Below are positions 42,217-50,967 of a stretch of DNA of 64,000 bases, piece after piece; within the stretch, counting starts at the first letter, position 1; every line of letters begins with the position of its first letter. Source of the DNA: Sulfurimonas lithotrophica (GTDB lineage Bacteria; Campylobacterota; Campylobacteria; Campylobacterales; Sulfurimonadaceae). The notes under the pieces were generated by a model. The model was not told the DNA's origin, ran no database searches, and saw only the letters and a program-made list of their open reading frames with translations. The translations under genes were made by a program, and so were the position numbers. The stretch is taken from positions 1,984,001-2,048,000 of the forward strand of contig NZ_CP043617.1 in NCBI RefSeq assembly GCF_009258225.1, in the 5' to 3' direction.

Positions 42217-43022
42217 ATAAAACATATCAGAAAAAACACGAGTTATGGCTACATATACTGTTTGCATCTTTTGCAATTAACGATGAAACAATAAAATCAA
42301 GACTATATGATTTTTCACAAATAGCATTTCGTCATATGAAATGGTTAGGCTCAGATTTACTTAATGACGGTGAAAATTATAACTACGATCGCAATATACT
42401 TCTAATGAAACAAGAAAGTGTTTTTGATGTTATAAATGCTTTAAAGTCTGAAGTTGAAACTATGCAAGACATATATCCTAACACGCCATTTGGTGAACGT
42501 GCAAAAACAGACGATGCCTACCTTTTAGAGTATCTTCTCCAAGTTTTAGAAAATGAACAAAACAACCAAGAAATTACCGCTTTTAATATGCAAAGAAAAT
42601 GGCCCGAAGCAGAACTGGATGCAGCACAAACAGATGCGCTGACTCTATTTTTATTTGAAGAATCATACAAAGAGTATGAGCTTATTTTAGTATATGCGTA
42701 TATGCAGGCCCGTACAGATAACACACTGCATTTTGACGTATTTCAAGATTTGATTGACGAATCACACTTTCATCTGAAATCTTTTGGAAACATGATGGCA
42801 AAACTCGGAATCCTGGCACTTCCTCGTGAACTTCACGAGATGACATATGTCGTAAAAGACTTGGAAAAATTCGTAAATGACGGTATAGCCGAAGAGGAAG
42901 CCGCAAAAGAGATGTGTAAAGAGTTAAGCGAGGCTATAAACGAGCCTAAACTTTCACGCTTTTTTGATTTTATAAACTATCAGGAATCTTACCACATAGA
43001 GTTGATGAAAAAACTACTCTAA
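42213..43022 (+). CDS. Ferritin-like four-helix protein
   Basis: This 269-residue protein is nearly all helical. Two helix motifs suggest a di-iron or iron-binding bundle: FQDLIDESHFHLKSF (about 183) and FINYQESYHIELMKK (about 255), each with Glu followed by His three or so residues later; the N-terminal half carries RHMKWLGSDLL and FEESYKEYELIL. It is not a standard ferritin, bacterioferritin or rubrerythrin. The ATG at 42213 follows GGAGGA in the end of the IscU-like gene and overlaps its stop as ATGA; the longer frame upstream is spurious. Pairing with a scaffold suggests iron supply or storage for cluster assembly. Confidence 0.68.
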   Translation: MNKTYQKKHELWLHILFASFAINDETIKSRLYDFSQIAFRHMKWLGSDLLNDGENYNYDRNILLMKQESVFDVINALKSEVETMQDIYPNTPFGERAKTDDAYLLEYLLQVLENEQNNQEITAFNMQRKWPEAELDAAQTDALTLFLFEESYKEYELILVYAYMQARTDNTLHFDVFQDLIDESHFHLKSFGNMMAKLGILALPRELHEMTYVVKDLEKFVNDGIAEEEAAKEMCKELSEAINEPKLSRFFDFINYQESYHIELMKKLL

Positions 43023-43042
43023 TCTTTTCTCGGCAAATTTTA

Positions 43043-43471
43043 CTACATCTTGGTTTGTAAAAATTTGCCTAACTTTTTATCTGTTTTATCTATATGGTTT
43101 AGAAGCCAGTTAAGTAAAAAACTTATAAGTTCATCTTTACCTATCAAGTTTCCTGCTTTTAACGAGTCCCTGATCTCTACTACTTTGGTTGAAAAGTATC
43201 TATGTTGTTTCATATGCTCTTGATAATCTTCAGCAAATTCTTCCCTGTAGTGGTACTCATGCATCAACTCCTCTTCCTCTTCAAAATGGTAAAGAGCATA
43301 ACTGAGCAAATCTTTGGTTATAGTTTGCAGATTTGTCAAAGAGTAATCGTTACTCAGTATATGATTCGCTTCGTTAAGGGTATTTACAAGAATATGATGT
43401 TGCTCATCTATCTCTTCTACTCCCGTTTCATATTCCTTACTCCACTTAATATTTTGAATTTCACTTGACAT
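43043..43471 (-). CDS. Bacteriohaemerythrin
   Basis: This 142-residue di-iron oxygen-binding protein has the haemerythrin ligands in IDEQHHILV (His and neighbours, about 22-27), HFEEEEELM (His and Glu, about 62-66), HMKQHRYF (about 84-88) and NHIDKTDKK (His and Asp, about 124-128). Haemerythrins sense, store or scavenge oxygen. It lies 3 bases after the stop of the GGDEF-EAL protein, and its Shine-Dalgarno (GAGGT) is in that gene's last codons, so the pair is translationally coupled and probably forms an oxygen-linked c-di-GMP module. Confidence 0.93.
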   Translation of the reverse strand: MSSEIQNIKWSKEYETGVEEIDEQHHILVNTLNEANHILSNDYSLTNLQTITKDLLSYALYHFEEEEELMHEYHYREEFAEDYQEHMKQHRYFSTKVVEIRDSLKAGNLIGKDELISFLLNWLLNHIDKTDKKLGKFLQTKM

Positions 43472-43474
43472 TTG

Positions 43475-45691
43475 TTAACCTCGTTTTTGACTATATTCTT
43501 GTTTTAATTTTTCAATTACCGTTATAAGGTCATTTTTTAAATTGGTAATTTTTCCAATGTACTCTTCTTGATTATCGTATCCGTTTTTTTCCAATAGATC
43601 TATTATAAGGTTCACCTCTTTGTGTATTTTTTTATGAATAGTTTTCAACTCGTTAAAACTTTCAAATTTTGAAAAATATTTTTTCCCGTTATTTTTAAGC
43701 CACTTTCCAAGTCTGCACGATTCGTGTGAAAGATGAGGGGCATCTTCGAGACTTTGTCTATTTATACTGTCTATTACCAACTGTATCCAGTACTTGTGAT
43801 TACTCTGAGCAAGAAGCAGTTCAAAGTCACCTCTTCTTGGAAGGTTTTTTGATACTATTTTTAATCTTGGGTCTGGAATATAATTCTCAAGATATACAAC
43901 CAAGTTATCAAAACTCATAGGTTTTGCTATGGTATACCCCTGAACACTGTCACAACCAAAGTCAAGCAGCATCAGTAACTGCTCAATACTCTCAGCTCCT
44001 TCTGCGACAACCTCTATCTGAAAAACTTTTGCGAGTGAAATAATAGCATTTACAATAGCCATATCTTCAGAGTTATGAAGCATATCAAATATGAAACTTT
44101 TATCTATCTTTATGCTGTTTATATTTAACTCTTTAAGGTGCGTCAGTGACGAATATCCCGTACCGAAATCATCCAGTGAAAAACTAATCCCCATTTTATT
44201 TAGTTCATATATTATGTCGTTTGTATGGTTTATACTCTCAAGTGCACTGTTTTCGGTAATCTCAAACTCTATATCGTTAAAGTAAGAGTGATCTATATTT
44301 ACTTCAGATGCTATCTGCTTTATTTTCTCTACGAAGGTAGTTTGTTGGAACTTTTTGGGAGAGATATTTACAGAAAGAGACACGTCAAGATTTTTCTTTT
44401 TGAGTTTTTTAATAGCTAAAAAAGATTCGCGTATCACCCACTCATCAAACTTATAAATAAGTTCATCATTTTCTATCAAAGGTAAAAACTCATTCGGGCT
44501 AAGTATTCCAAGTATAGGGTGGTTCCATCTTGACAACACTTCCATACTGTTTATTTGTAGATTATGCGCACTCAATTTAGGTTGAAAATATAGTTCAAAC
44601 TCTCCGTTGTCTATCGCTTTTTCTATTTTTCTTAAAGCTCTAAAGTTTGCCCTTACCTTCACATGTTCTTTTATATCAAAAAAATAAAATTGATTTTTAC
44701 CGTTCTCTTTAGCTTTATACATGGCTTGGTCGGCATGCCTTATCAAAGTATCGTCATCCACATGATCTTCAGGATAGATTGACACACCTATACTTGCGGA
44801 AATTGTGTTTATGATTTTTTCCCGAAAGTTATATGGGGCTGAAACGACATGGAGCACTCTTAGTAGAACTTTTGCGGCATCTTCGGGAGTTGAAATGTCA
44901 CCAAGTACTATTACGAATTCATCACCGCCTAATCTTGCAATAGTATCTTCTGGTCTGATTATGTTCTCTATTCTTCTTGACACCTCTATCAGGACATAAT
45001 CACCAGCATCGTGACCTAAAGAATCGTTAACATCTTTAAATCCATCAAGATCCATCAAACAAATCGCAACTATATTTTTTTCTCTTTTTTGATTTGCTAT
45101 CGCACGTCTTATCCTGTCCGTAATAAGAAGTCTGTTTGGAAGTTTTGTTAAAGGGTCATAATAAGCTATGTTTTTCAAATCATTAGTATTTTGTTCAACA
45201 GTATATCTTTGCATCTCTGAACTTATAAAACCAGAATATAATTTAATTATACTCTCTGCGAGATTTTTATCTTTTATAGGTTTTGTATCTATAACTACAA
45301 AGATGCCTATTGGTTCTTGGTCTTTATTCGTAATAACTATACCTGCGTAAGATTCTATATGCATAGTTTGTACAAGTCTGTCATCGGGAAAGTTTTTAGA
45401 TACTTCATTAGGATATACTACATAGTCATAAATAATTACGTTATCGCAAGGAGTATTTTTAAGATTGTAATGAAAAGTTGTTATCGGTTTATCTTTTGCC
45501 CAACCCGAAACTACATTCATTCCAGTCGAAGATTCATCAAGTTTACCTACAAAGGAGTATTCAAAACCAAAGTTTTCAACTATATACCTACATATAGATT
45601 CATAATATTCTTCCCCTTTAAGCGGTGCAAAGGTCGTAGTTAATTTTGAAAGAGCTTTTAATAAAACTTTATCATTACAATCTTTACTCAA
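43475..45691 (-). CDS. GAF-GGDEF-EAL-CZB c-di-GMP enzyme
   Basis: This 738-residue cytoplasmic protein has an N-terminal GAF-like sensor (about 20-165), a GGDEF domain with RLGGDEFVIV (about 257) preceded by the inhibitory RPED site, an EAL domain (about 345-590) with MEVLSRW, NISP, EITENS, DDFGTGYSS, KIDKS and AEGAES, and a CZB zinc-binding domain (about 620-735) with CRLGKWL and HKKIHKEV. The EAL residues needed for metal binding and catalysis look present, so both c-di-GMP synthesis and hydrolysis are possible. The start is TTG at 45691 with AGGGA upstream. It is coupled to the haemerythrin gene. Confidence 0.9.
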   Translation of the reverse strand: MSKDCNDKVLLKALSKLTTTFAPLKGEEYYESICRYIVENFGFEYSFVGKLDESSTGMNVVSGWAKDKPITTFHYNLKNTPCDNVIIYDYVVYPNEVSKNFPDDRLVQTMHIESYAGIVITNKDQEPIGIFVVIDTKPIKDKNLAESIIKLYSGFISSEMQRYTVEQNTNDLKNIAYYDPLTKLPNRLLITDRIRRAIANQKREKNIVAICLMDLDGFKDVNDSLGHDAGDYVLIEVSRRIENIIRPEDTIARLGGDEFVIVLGDISTPEDAAKVLLRVLHVVSAPYNFREKIINTISASIGVSIYPEDHVDDDTLIRHADQAMYKAKENGKNQFYFFDIKEHVKVRANFRALRKIEKAIDNGEFELYFQPKLSAHNLQINSMEVLSRWNHPILGILSPNEFLPLIENDELIYKFDEWVIRESFLAIKKLKKKNLDVSLSVNISPKKFQQTTFVEKIKQIASEVNIDHSYFNDIEFEITENSALESINHTNDIIYELNKMGISFSLDDFGTGYSSLTHLKELNINSIKIDKSFIFDMLHNSEDMAIVNAIISLAKVFQIEVVAEGAESIEQLLMLLDFGCDSVQGYTIAKPMSFDNLVVYLENYIPDPRLKIVSKNLPRRGDFELLLAQSNHKYWIQLVIDSINRQSLEDAPHLSHESCRLGKWLKNNGKKYFSKFESFNELKTIHKKIHKEVNLIIDLLEKNGYDNQEEYIGKITNLKNDLITVIEKLKQEYSQKRG

Positions 45692-45789
45692 AGAATTTCC
45701 CTATTAATTTTGTTTTCCTCTACGTGCATTGTATCTTATAAAACTTTAGAGTAAATTTTTGAACCTACTATATTCTAAAATAACTTAGT

Positions 45790-45795
45790 TATAAT
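45790..45795 (+). promoter_or_regulatory. Promoter -10 giving a possibly leaderless AEC mRNA
   Basis: TATAAT lies only 6 bases before the ATG at 45802, and no Shine-Dalgarno is visible. Transcription would begin at or next to the start codon. Confidence 0.5.
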
Positions 45796-45801
45796 TTCAA
45801 A

Positions 45802-46710
45802 ATGAGTACAATCATCTATTCTATCCTTGGCATCTATATATTTATCATAATGGGTTATCTATCAAAGATGAGCTTTAAAGAAAAAATAGATGACAAAACC
45901 ATTACAATATTAAACGTATATTTTTTACAGGTATTTTTAACTTTTTGGGGCTTGTTAGTCCGTCCCGTTGATATTACACTTTTGTATGCACCCTCTATTT
46001 ATTTTGGAATTGTCATCGTAGTTATAACAATCTCCGCAATTCTTGCAAAGTTTTTGTTTGAAAATAAAAAAGAATACTCTATAGCCACAGTGGCTGCTAT
46101 AATAGGAAATACGGGAAACCTAGGGATTCCGCTAAATATTGCAATTTTCGGTGAGGAGTCAATTCCTTATACGACTGTAGTAAACTTGGTAAATGTTTTT
46201 GTTGTTTACACTATGGGGGTTTATTATTATTCGCGAGGAAGTTATGATGTTAAGACATCTCTTTTAAACATAGTAAAACTTCCTATTTTATGGGCGGCAA
46301 TCTTAGCTATAGTTTTAAGCGTAAATAACTATAAACCAAGTGAAGTGGTTATGAATACTCTTATGATGGGTGCTTATGCATCTATGACAATGCAACTGTT
46401 TTTATTCGGTATATATCTATACGGTACAAAAATAAAAGAGATAAGTAAAAAACTTGTTGTCTGGGTGCTTTCTTTTAAGTTTATAATCTTGCCTATCGTT
46501 ACCTTTATAGTGCTTAGTTTTATAGAACTGGATGCCATGATAAAAGGGATAATCTTTATAGAACTTCTGATGCCTTTAGCTGTTGCAAATGTAAATTTGG
46601 CTTCTTTGTATGAGTGTAAACCGCGAGTAGTTACTGCACTTGTGTTTATATCTTCAATTGCATTTTTGGGAATTATCTTTATCGGAGTGGAGGCATTAAA
46701 ATGGTTATAA
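45802..46710 (+). CDS. AEC-family (auxin efflux carrier-like) transporter
   Basis: This 302-residue membrane protein has about ten helices in two inverted halves. Family marks are the GNTGNLGIPLNIAIFG stretch (about 110-126) and PLAVANVNLASLY near the end. Bacterial members (MleP, MdcF-like) export or import malate, malonate and related organic acids; the substrate is unknown. The gene appears to have a -10 element 6 bases before its ATG. Its 3' end overlaps the next gene by 10 bases. Confidence 0.88.
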   Translation: MSTIIYSILGIYIFIIMGYLSKMSFKEKIDDKTITILNVYFLQVFLTFWGLLVRPVDITLLYAPSIYFGIVIVVITISAILAKFLFENKKEYSIATVAAIIGNTGNLGIPLNIAIFGEESIPYTTVVNLVNVFVVYTMGVYYYSRGSYDVKTSLLNIVKLPILWAAILAIVLSVNNYKPSEVVMNTLMMGAYASMTMQLFLFGIYLYGTKIKEISKKLVVWVLSFKFIILPIVTFIVLSFIELDAMIKGIIFIELLMPLAVANVNLASLYECKPRVVTALVFISSIAFLGIIFIGVEALKWL

Positions 46711-47114
46711 AAAATATTGTTTTATTTTTTTCTCTGCTTTTATTTCTCGGATGCAGTGACAACTCTATATCAAGCGTTCATAACAAAAAGATTTTAGAAA
46801 AAGACATAGAATGTATGAGACTTTTGGTTTTTCCTCCGAATGAAAAAATAGAATCTACCTTAAAGTCATTATATGATTTTAAAAATGATTGTGATTTAGA
46901 CTTTATAGTTTCATATAAAAACTCCATAACTTGTAACTCTAACCAAAACGTAGATAAAAAAGCTTACGGGATGCCAAGCGGATATTTAAGATATGAGATA
47001 AAATCGGGAAGAAAACTTTTTTACAGCTACTACATAGATTTAGACGAGGACATAACAAAACAGGATGTAGAGTCAGGTTTTGAGAGAGTAAAAAAAGCTT
47101 TACCTTTTAAATAA
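46701..47114 (+). CDS. Putative lipoprotein, unknown function
   Basis: This 137-residue protein has a signal sequence with a lipobox LFLGC (Cys18). The mature part is small, with two more cysteines (DCDLDFIV and ITCNS). I do not recognise a domain. GGAGTGGAGG is a strong ribosome-binding site inside the AEC gene, which it overlaps by 10 bases, so it is co-translated with it. Its 3' end overlaps a convergent chemoreceptor gene by 8 bases. Confidence 0.65.
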   Translation: MVIKNIVLFFSLLLFLGCSDNSISSVHNKKILEKDIECMRLLVFPPNEKIESTLKSLYDFKNDCDLDFIVSYKNSITCNSNQNVDKKAYGMPSGYLRYEIKSGRKLFYSYYIDLDEDITKQDVESGFERVKKALPFK

Positions 47115-48213
47115 TACTCTCTAGTTTATTTACACCGTCTTTAATAACTTCTACACTCTCGTGTGTATTTACAGAGAGCTTATCTACTTCCGATACTTTA
47201 GAGATTATATCTTTGGTTTTAGATGCATTTGTCGTATAACCCTGAACCGTTTCTTCTGCTACGTGAACTGCCTGCATTATAACTTCGCTTATTTCATCCA
47301 CACTTGAAGATGCTTCTTTTGAGACCATAGACAAAGACTCTATATTGCTTGAACTTTTATTCATCTGATCACTGGTATCGCTTATAGATTGGCTAACTAC
47401 ATTTATGGTCGCATTTATCTCCGTAAGTGACTTTTGCGTACGTTCAGCCAGCTTTCTAACCTCATCTGCAACAACCGCAAATCCTCGACCGTGTTCACCC
47501 GCACGTGCAGCTTCAATAGCTGCATTTAAAGCAAGCAGGTTTGTCTGCTCGGCGATATCTTCTATAACGTTTATAACTTCTTTTACCTCTTTGGTATCTG
47601 ATGAGACTCTGTTTAAATCATCTGCCAAAATATTTTGCGACATAGATGCCTCATGCAACTCTTTTACTATCTCCGATATCTCATCTCTAATTTTTATAAG
47701 TTCATTACTGACTTCTTGTATATTCTCTTTTGATTTACTAGCTTCACTTAAGCCTTCTGAGAGCAAAGATTCGAGTTCATTGCCTATTCCGACGATATGT
47801 CCAATCATATCTCTTTCGTTTCGTATATTTTGAGTTACGTGTTGATAATCCGAGTCTATTTGATGAATCACTTTTTCTATCTCTGCGGCATTCTCATCGT
47901 TTCTCTGTGCTTTTAAAAATATCTCTTGAAACCTGTTTACGTGTTTTGCAGCTTCACTGAGTTCTGAATTAAAATCGTTTTTTAAAACAACTTCATTTCC
48001 GTGTTCTAATCTGTCTAGTTGTTCTATGAGTGATTTTGTCATATCAACGCCGTTTGATTTTTCATCCAAATCGTGTATCAATATAACTACGGCAATTACA
48101 TACTGAATAACTTGACCTATGATATTATCGGTAAAAAAAGTACCGTTGATTATGAGCAACACAATACCGACATAATGAACTAACCGCATACGAAAAAACA
48201 GAGATTTTATCAT
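47107..48213 (-). CDS. Methyl-accepting chemotaxis protein without periplasmic sensor
   Basis: This 368-residue receptor has two close hydrophobic helices near the N-terminus ([15 protein letters not shown] and [12 protein letters not shown]), no periplasmic ligand-binding domain, and a cytoplasmic signalling domain with [20 protein letters not shown] and [18 protein letters not shown]. There is no CZB or PAS domain, so it probably reports membrane or cytoplasmic state. I start at ATG 48213 because AAAGGA lies 8 bases upstream; an in-frame ATG six codons earlier (48231) has no Shine-Dalgarno. It stands alone, divergent from miaA. Confidence 0.9.
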   Translation of the reverse strand: MIKSLFFRMRLVHYVGIVLLIINGTFFTDNIIGQVIQYVIAVVILIHDLDEKSNGVDMTKSLIEQLDRLEHGNEVVLKNDFNSELSEAAKHVNRFQEIFLKAQRNDENAAEIEKVIHQIDSDYQHVTQNIRNERDMIGHIVGIGNELESLLSEGLSEASKSKENIQEVSNELIKIRDEISEIVKELHEASMSQNILADDLNRVSSDTKEVKEVINVIEDIAEQTNLLALNAAIEAARAGEHGRGFAVVADEVRKLAERTQKSLTEINATINVVSQSISDTSDQMNKSSSNIESLSMVSKEASSSVDEISEVIMQAVHVAEETVQGYTTNASKTKDIISKVSEVDKLSVNTHESVEVIKDGVNKLESII

Positions 48214-48295
48214 GAGGAATCCTTTTGACATAATATTAACTTATAAAATATAAATACTTTATTAACTTAATATTGAGTTATTTTTTGAGAAAAGA

Positions 48296-48301
48296 TATAA
48301 T
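48296..48301 (+). promoter_or_regulatory. Promoter -10 giving a possibly leaderless miaA mRNA
   Basis: TATAAT is followed by six bases (TTCGCA) and the miaA ATG. No Shine-Dalgarno is visible. The layout matches the AEC gene at 45790. Confidence 0.5.
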
Positions 48302-48307
48302 TTCGCA

Positions 48308-49213
48308 ATGAATAAAGACTTTAAACAACTCGCAATCATCGGTCCTACCGCATCTGGAAAAAGTGATTTAGCTATAAAAATTGCTAGCAAAATAGATGCA
48401 TATATATTATCCATAGATTCACTAAGCATCTACAAAGAGATAGATATTGTCTCGGCAAAACCATCTAAAAAAGAATTGGAACAAGTAAAACATTTCGGTA
48501 TAGATGAGATTTACCCAAACGAGTACTTTTCTGTCGATATATTTATAAACTTATATAAAAAAGTTCTAAAGAGATGCAAAAAAGATAATAAAAACCTAGT
48601 TATTGTAGGCGGTACGTCTTTTTATCTAAAGTCTTTACTGCAAGGTTTATCCCCTATTCCTGAACTTAGTCCGGATGCAAAGCTAAATATTGACAAAGCA
48701 ATGCAAGACTTAGAAGGTGCCTACAGCTTTTTAAAGCTCAAAGATGAAGAGTATATGCAAAATATCTCTGCAAATGACAGATACAGAATAGAAAAAGCTC
48801 TTATCGTTTACGAGGGCTCAAAAATGAAACCTAGCGAGTGGTTTAAACAAAACCCGCCTAAGCCCGTAATAAAAAACTTAAGCATATTTAACATAGACGT
48901 ATCCCGAGATGTACTTCGCAAAAGAATCCAAAAACGCACAAATAAAATGTTAGAGTCGGGTTTAATAGATGAAGTATGTTATTTGGAGCAAAAATATACA
49001 CGTTCACCAAACTCTATGGGTGCTATAGGTATAGTTGAAGTCTTAGACTACCTCGATGGGAAAACAAGTAAAGAGGAGATGCTTGAGTTAATATCTACCC
49101 ATACAGCACAACTTGCAAAACGCCAGCAGACATTTAACAAAAACCAGTTTGAGAACATAGTATCTGCTCCGCTTGAAGAGCTAGAAGAGATTATTTTAAA
49201 AGGTTTTAAATAA
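48308..49213 (+). CDS. miaA: tRNA dimethylallyltransferase
   Basis: MiaA adds a dimethylallyl group to A37 of tRNAs that read UNN codons. The 301-residue protein begins with P-loop IIGPTASGKSDLA, then DSLSIYKEIDIVSAKPS, VVGGTSFYLKSLLQG and GAIGIVEVLDY, all standard. It is somewhat shorter than the E. coli enzyme (316). The next gene starts 1 base after its stop. Confidence 0.96.
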   Translation: MNKDFKQLAIIGPTASGKSDLAIKIASKIDAYILSIDSLSIYKEIDIVSAKPSKKELEQVKHFGIDEIYPNEYFSVDIFINLYKKVLKRCKKDNKNLVIVGGTSFYLKSLLQGLSPIPELSPDAKLNIDKAMQDLEGAYSFLKLKDEEYMQNISANDRYRIEKALIVYEGSKMKPSEWFKQNPPKPVIKNLSIFNIDVSRDVLRKRIQKRTNKMLESGLIDEVCYLEQKYTRSPNSMGAIGIVEVLDYLDGKTSKEEMLELISTHTAQLAKRQQTFNKNQFENIVSAPLEELEEIILKGFK

Positions 49214-49214
49214 T

Positions 49215-49616
49215 ATGGCTATATTTGCTTTACAATCCCCTGCAGGCGGTTTTTTAGATGAGGATATGCAACATTTTAACAAAAAATTTGATGATTGGTG
49301 TGTACAGTTTGACAACCTTGAAGATGCAAATCTTATAGCTTCAACTCTGCAAAAGAGAGAAAGTGTAGAGATAGTCGAGATAACACCGCTTTCTTATCCG
49401 CAATACTTTTTCCCCACCCTTCAAGGTGATATTCATGCAACCAGACAAATAGATGATAAAATAATCTGTATCCTAGAACCCCATATGAGTTCCGGTTACA
49501 GACTTGCCGTGTGTGACCTTAAAACCAAAAAAGTCAGAATAACGCCTACAAGATACAAAAGTGTTTTAAGCGTTGAGGGTGCTTTTGCAAACTTTGAAGA
49601 AAGATCAAATATATAA
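49215..49616 (+). CDS. Hypothetical protein downstream of miaA
   Basis: This 133-residue soluble protein has no recognised domain. Features are an N-terminal AIFALQSPAGGFLDEDMQHF, a short helix (LEDANLIASTLQKRE) and a C-terminal beta-rich half with ITPTRYKSVLSVE. It starts 1 base after miaA and is likely in the same operon, but that does not define a function. Confidence 0.7.
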   Translation: MAIFALQSPAGGFLDEDMQHFNKKFDDWCVQFDNLEDANLIASTLQKRESVEIVEITPLSYPQYFFPTLQGDIHATRQIDDKIICILEPHMSSGYRLAVCDLKTKKVRITPTRYKSVLSVEGAFANFEERSNI

Positions 49617-49704
49617 ACCGACTATAGATTATGAAACGTAGTTACCTGCCGTTTACATAGAACAACTAAAATTTTCATACATAGTTCAATTGAGAAGGAA
49701 TGTA

Positions 49705-50157
49705 ATGAAAAGAATTTTTTTCTTAAAGACTAGTACAGTCTTTGTTATATTGTTGGCTACAAATGTTGTTGAACCGCTTCTTGCAGTTGAAAATATACCT
49801 GAGATTACTCAGAACAAAGTAAAAAAATCATCGGTCATATATGCTGTTTCACAAAAGCTTGAAAACAAAGGACTTAATCCTGACGTAGCGCTAGAGAGAG
49901 CTTCAGCTATATTTGCTGAAAATATTGATACCACAATAATAAAACTACACCATCTACAAACACATCCTAAACTAGCTTTAAATACCGATGAAATGATTGA
50001 AGCACTTGCTAAACGTGCACTTTTTGAAAAGCCTGTAAACCTGGAGAGTTATGATTCTGTAACAGGATTTGTTCAAGATATTAAAGGGCATAACCTTACA
50101 TCTAAAGAGCGTGATGCTATAAAAGAGATTGTCAAGCTAAATAGCAGTTTTGCTTAA
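49705..50157 (+). CDS. Exported hypothetical protein
   Basis: This 150-residue protein has a Lys/Arg-led signal peptide (KRIFFLKTSTVFVILLATNVV, cleavage expected near LLAVE). The mature part is helical and hydrophilic with no cysteines. No family is recognised. I start at ATG 49705 because AAGGA lies 7 bases upstream; the in-frame TTG at 49690 is before that site. Both neighbouring gaps are AT-rich and hold no genes. Confidence 0.65.
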   Translation: MKRIFFLKTSTVFVILLATNVVEPLLAVENIPEITQNKVKKSSVIYAVSQKLENKGLNPDVALERASAIFAENIDTTIIKLHHLQTHPKLALNTDEMIEALAKRALFEKPVNLESYDSVTGFVQDIKGHNLTSKERDAIKEIVKLNSSFA

Positions 50158-50278
50158 CTCTTCGTTTTTACAACTGTTATGCGAATCTTGTAATACTTCA
50201 AAAGGTAGTAAGCATACAAAAATTTCAAATGATTATGAAAGATGGTACTGATAAATGTACAATAAATCAGTCGAATTC

Positions 50279-50308
50279 AATCAAAAACCCACGGGTGGTT
50301 TTTTGATT
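50279..50308 (+). terminator. Rho-independent terminator before the toxin-antitoxin pair
   Basis: AATCAAAAACC and GGTTTTTTGATT pair almost perfectly around a CACGGGT loop, with one bulged T, and six T residues lie in the 3' arm. It separates the exported-protein gene from the toxin-antitoxin promoter. Confidence 0.6.
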
Positions 50309-50386
50309 AAAGAAGAAAACTGAAAGCCAAATGTGTAATTATAAGTTTGAAAATGAAGTTAGTAAAACAATTGTCTATCAATTTTA

Positions 50387-50408
50387 TGATATAATACATC
50401 TATACATC
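50387..50408 (+). promoter_or_regulatory. Promoter and possible operator of the toxin-antitoxin operon
   Basis: TGATATAAT (extended -10, hexamer 50390-50395) lies 32 bases before the antitoxin ATG. Directly over and after it are two copies of ATACATC (50394-50400 and 50402-50408) at an 8-base spacing, a plausible binding site for the ribbon-helix-helix antitoxin, which normally represses its own operon. Confidence 0.5.
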
Positions 50409-50427
50409 ACTACGTAAAGGAATATTT

Positions 50428-50676
50428 ATGCATAGATTAAATTTAACAATAGATGAAGCACTATATGAGCAAGCTAGAGCAGTAAGTTTTATTGAAAAAA
50501 AATCAATTTCACAAATGATTAGAGAAAGTCTTAGTGAATACATTGCAAAAAATACAAAGACAAAACAACAAGCTGATTTAATCCTTGAGGCTGAAGATGA
50601 AAAAGAAATTTTATCAATATTAGCAAATGAAGATTTTACTTCAAATGAAGATTTTAAAAATAAATTTAACTTATGA
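50428..50676 (+). CDS. Ribbon-helix-helix antitoxin
   Basis: This 82-residue protein has an N-terminal beta strand (MHRLNLTIDEALYEQARAVS) followed by two helices (KKSISQMIRESLSEYI), the RHH DNA-binding pattern, and an acidic C-terminal tail (about 55-82) expected to wrap the toxin. AAAGGAATATTT precedes the ATG. It overlaps the toxin gene by ATGA. Within type II systems this matches RelB/DUF6290- or CopG-like antitoxins; the exact class is not certain. Confidence 0.85.
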   Translation: MHRLNLTIDEALYEQARAVSFIEKKSISQMIRESLSEYIAKNTKTKQQADLILEAEDEKEILSILANEDFTSNEDFKNKFNL

Positions 50677-50912
50677 AAATATCATATTCTAAAACATTTG
50701 AAAAGAAGTTTTCCAAATATGATAGAAAACTTCAAGAGAAAATATTTAATGCTATTCAAAATTTACCAGATGGAGATGTTAAAAGGTTAACAGGTAACGA
50801 TATACCTCCAATTTATAGAATTAGAATCTCAAAATATAGAATACTTTTTCATATGAATGAAGAAGAGATAAAAATACTAAAAGTTGATAGTAGAGGTGAT
50901 ATTTACAAGTAG
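50673..50912 (+). CDS. RelE/ParE-family toxin
   Basis: This 79-residue basic protein has the RelE fold signature: KISYSKTFEKKFSKYD at the start, LPDGDVKRLTGNDIPP in the middle, and IYRIRISKYRILFHMNEE ... ILKVDSRGDIYK at the end, the typical RelE/YafQ/HigB terminal strand pattern with conserved Arg residues. It probably cleaves mRNA at the ribosome or inhibits gyrase, depending on class. It follows the antitoxin with an ATGA overlap, the normal order. Confidence 0.88.
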   Translation: MKISYSKTFEKKFSKYDRKLQEKIFNAIQNLPDGDVKRLTGNDIPPIYRIRISKYRILFHMNEEEIKILKVDSRGDIYK

Positions 50913-50967
50913 TGCATAAGGCTATTCAACAAGTTAAAATGACAGCTTTTAGCACTAAAATTACAAT

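Noticed and set aside
50158-50427. Attachment site or transposon scar around the toxin-antitoxin genes
   Set aside because: No direct repeats flanking the pair, no tRNA end and no transposase remnants were seen; only a terminator and promoter are present.
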